This document shows, in pieces, positions 5,358-5,943 of a stretch of 5,943 nucleotides of DNA (positions are counted from its first letter, which is position 1; each line of letters begins with the position of its first letter). Both the position numbers and the translations under genes were made by a program. The notes below the pieces were generated by a model. The model ran no database searches, was not told the origin of the DNA, and saw only the letters and a list, made by a program, of their open reading frames with translations. The stretch comes from Planktotalea sp. (lineage in GTDB: Bacteria > Pseudomonadota > Alphaproteobacteria > Rhodobacterales > Rhodobacteraceae): contig JAHEGL010000318.1 in assembly GCA_024645145.1 (NCBI GenBank), forward strand, positions 1 through 5,943, in the 5' to 3' direction.

Positions 5358-5943
5358 ATGCCTCGCTATACTGCCCCAACAAAAGACCTTCAGTTCATCA
5401 TTCATGACGTTTTGAAAGCGACCGAGACTGGCATTCCGGGATACGACGAACTGGAAGCAGACTTTACAGGTGCCGTTCTTGAGGAAGCAGGCAAAATCGC
5501 ATCCGACGTGTTGCAGCCGCTCAATACGATTGGTGACACGGAAGGCTGTACGCTGGAAAACGGTGTCGTGCGCACGCCAACAGGGTTCAAAGCTGCATTC
5601 GAGCAAGTGAAAGAAGGTGGTTGGCCGGGACTGGATATGCCAGAGCAATATGGCGGTCAGAACATGCCTGCACTCATCGGCACTGCCGTCGGCGAGTTGT
5701 TTTCTGCCTCCAACCAAGCGTTCACGATGTATCAGGGTCTAACGCATGGTGCGGCCTCCGCAATTTTAGCGCACGGCACAGACGCGCAGAAAGACAAATA
5801 CCTCCCCAACATGGTGTCTTGCAAATGGACGGGCACAATGAACCTCACTGAACCTCATTGCGGGACAGACCTTGGCCTGATGCGCACGAAAGCAGTTCCG
5901 CAAGAGGACGGTTCGTTCAAGATCACAGGTCAGAAGATATTCA
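5358..5943 (+). CDS. Acyl-CoA dehydrogenase, DmdC-like large type (5' part, continues past window)
   Basis: The first 195 codons are present and the frame is open at the window edge. The protein is a flavin (FAD) enzyme expected to form a 2,3-enoyl-CoA from an acyl-CoA in beta-oxidation or a related pathway, passing electrons to ETF. The N-terminus [19 protein letters not shown] (1-19) is the helical extension typical of the ~590-residue subgroup that includes methylmercaptopropionyl-CoA dehydrogenase (DmdC). [15 protein letters not shown] (87-101) and [12 protein letters not shown] (125-136) belong to the alpha-helical domain, and [16 protein letters not shown] (158-173) is the FAD-contacting signature opening the beta domain. 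AGGGAG at 5346-5351 is 6 nt before the ATG. The catalytic glutamate and C-terminal domain lie outside the window, so the substrate (fatty, branched or sulfur acyl-CoA) is undecided. Confidence 0.92.
   Translation, partial: MPRYTAPTKDLQFIIHDVLKATETGIPGYDELEADFTGAVLEEAGKIASDVLQPLNTIGDTEGCTLENGVVRTPTGFKAAFEQVKEGGWPGLDMPEQYGGQNMPALIGTAVGELFSASNQAFTMYQGLTHGAASAILAHGTDAQKDKYLPNMVSCKWTGTMNLTEPHCGTDLGLMRTKAVPQEDGSFKITGQKIF

Noticed and set aside
5025..5717. 230-codon minus-strand open frame
   Set aside because: It lies antisense to the second MerR gene and the acyl-CoA dehydrogenase start, both with clear family motifs; its own translation shows no recognisable domain and is rich in Cys, Phe and Val as expected of a shadow frame.

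Overview
The window looks like chromosomal DNA from an alphaproteobacterium, most likely a marine Rhodobacteraceae/Roseobacter-type organism. This is inferred from the protein style of PyrD, the small MerR regulators, the DUF952 protein and the DmdC-like acyl-CoA dehydrogenase, together with moderate GC and very tight gene packing. No database search was possible. I saw no rRNA, tRNA, insertion sequence, CRISPR array or phage gene.

Layout. (1) Positions 73-1900, plus strand: a compact three-gene operon of a DUF952 protein, a DUF1330-like protein and pyrD (class 2 dihydroorotate dehydrogenase), with both junctions being 4-nt ATGA stop/start overlaps. (2) Positions 1897-4144, minus strand: a second compact operon, transcribed leftward, with two successive PaaI-type hotdog thioesterases and then a DinF-like MATE transporter that starts at TTG inside a TTGA overlap. 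The pyrD and MATE genes converge and overlap by 4 nt, leaving no room for a terminator. (3) Positions 4145-4257: a divergent control region with a 27-bp near-perfect dyad. (4) Positions 4258-5267, plus strand: two paralogous small MerR-type regulators in tandem, separated by a 218-nt region rich in repeats and ACGT cores. (5) Position 5358 to the window edge, plus strand: the first 195 codons of a large acyl-CoA dehydrogenase of the DmdC-like type, which continues beyond the window.

How it may fit together (inference): acyl-CoA chemistry dominates the right two thirds. Two probable acyl-CoA thioesterases and an exporter lie on one side of the regulators, and an acyl-CoA dehydrogenase lies on the other. 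The MerR proteins have no visible metal-binding cysteine pattern, so they more plausibly sense an organic or acyl-CoA ligand than a metal. The left operon joins an essential pyrimidine gene to two uncharacterised small proteins. Nothing here proves a new system. The points most worth following are the tandem MerR pair with its candidate operators, and the thioesterase-thioesterase-MATE operon.
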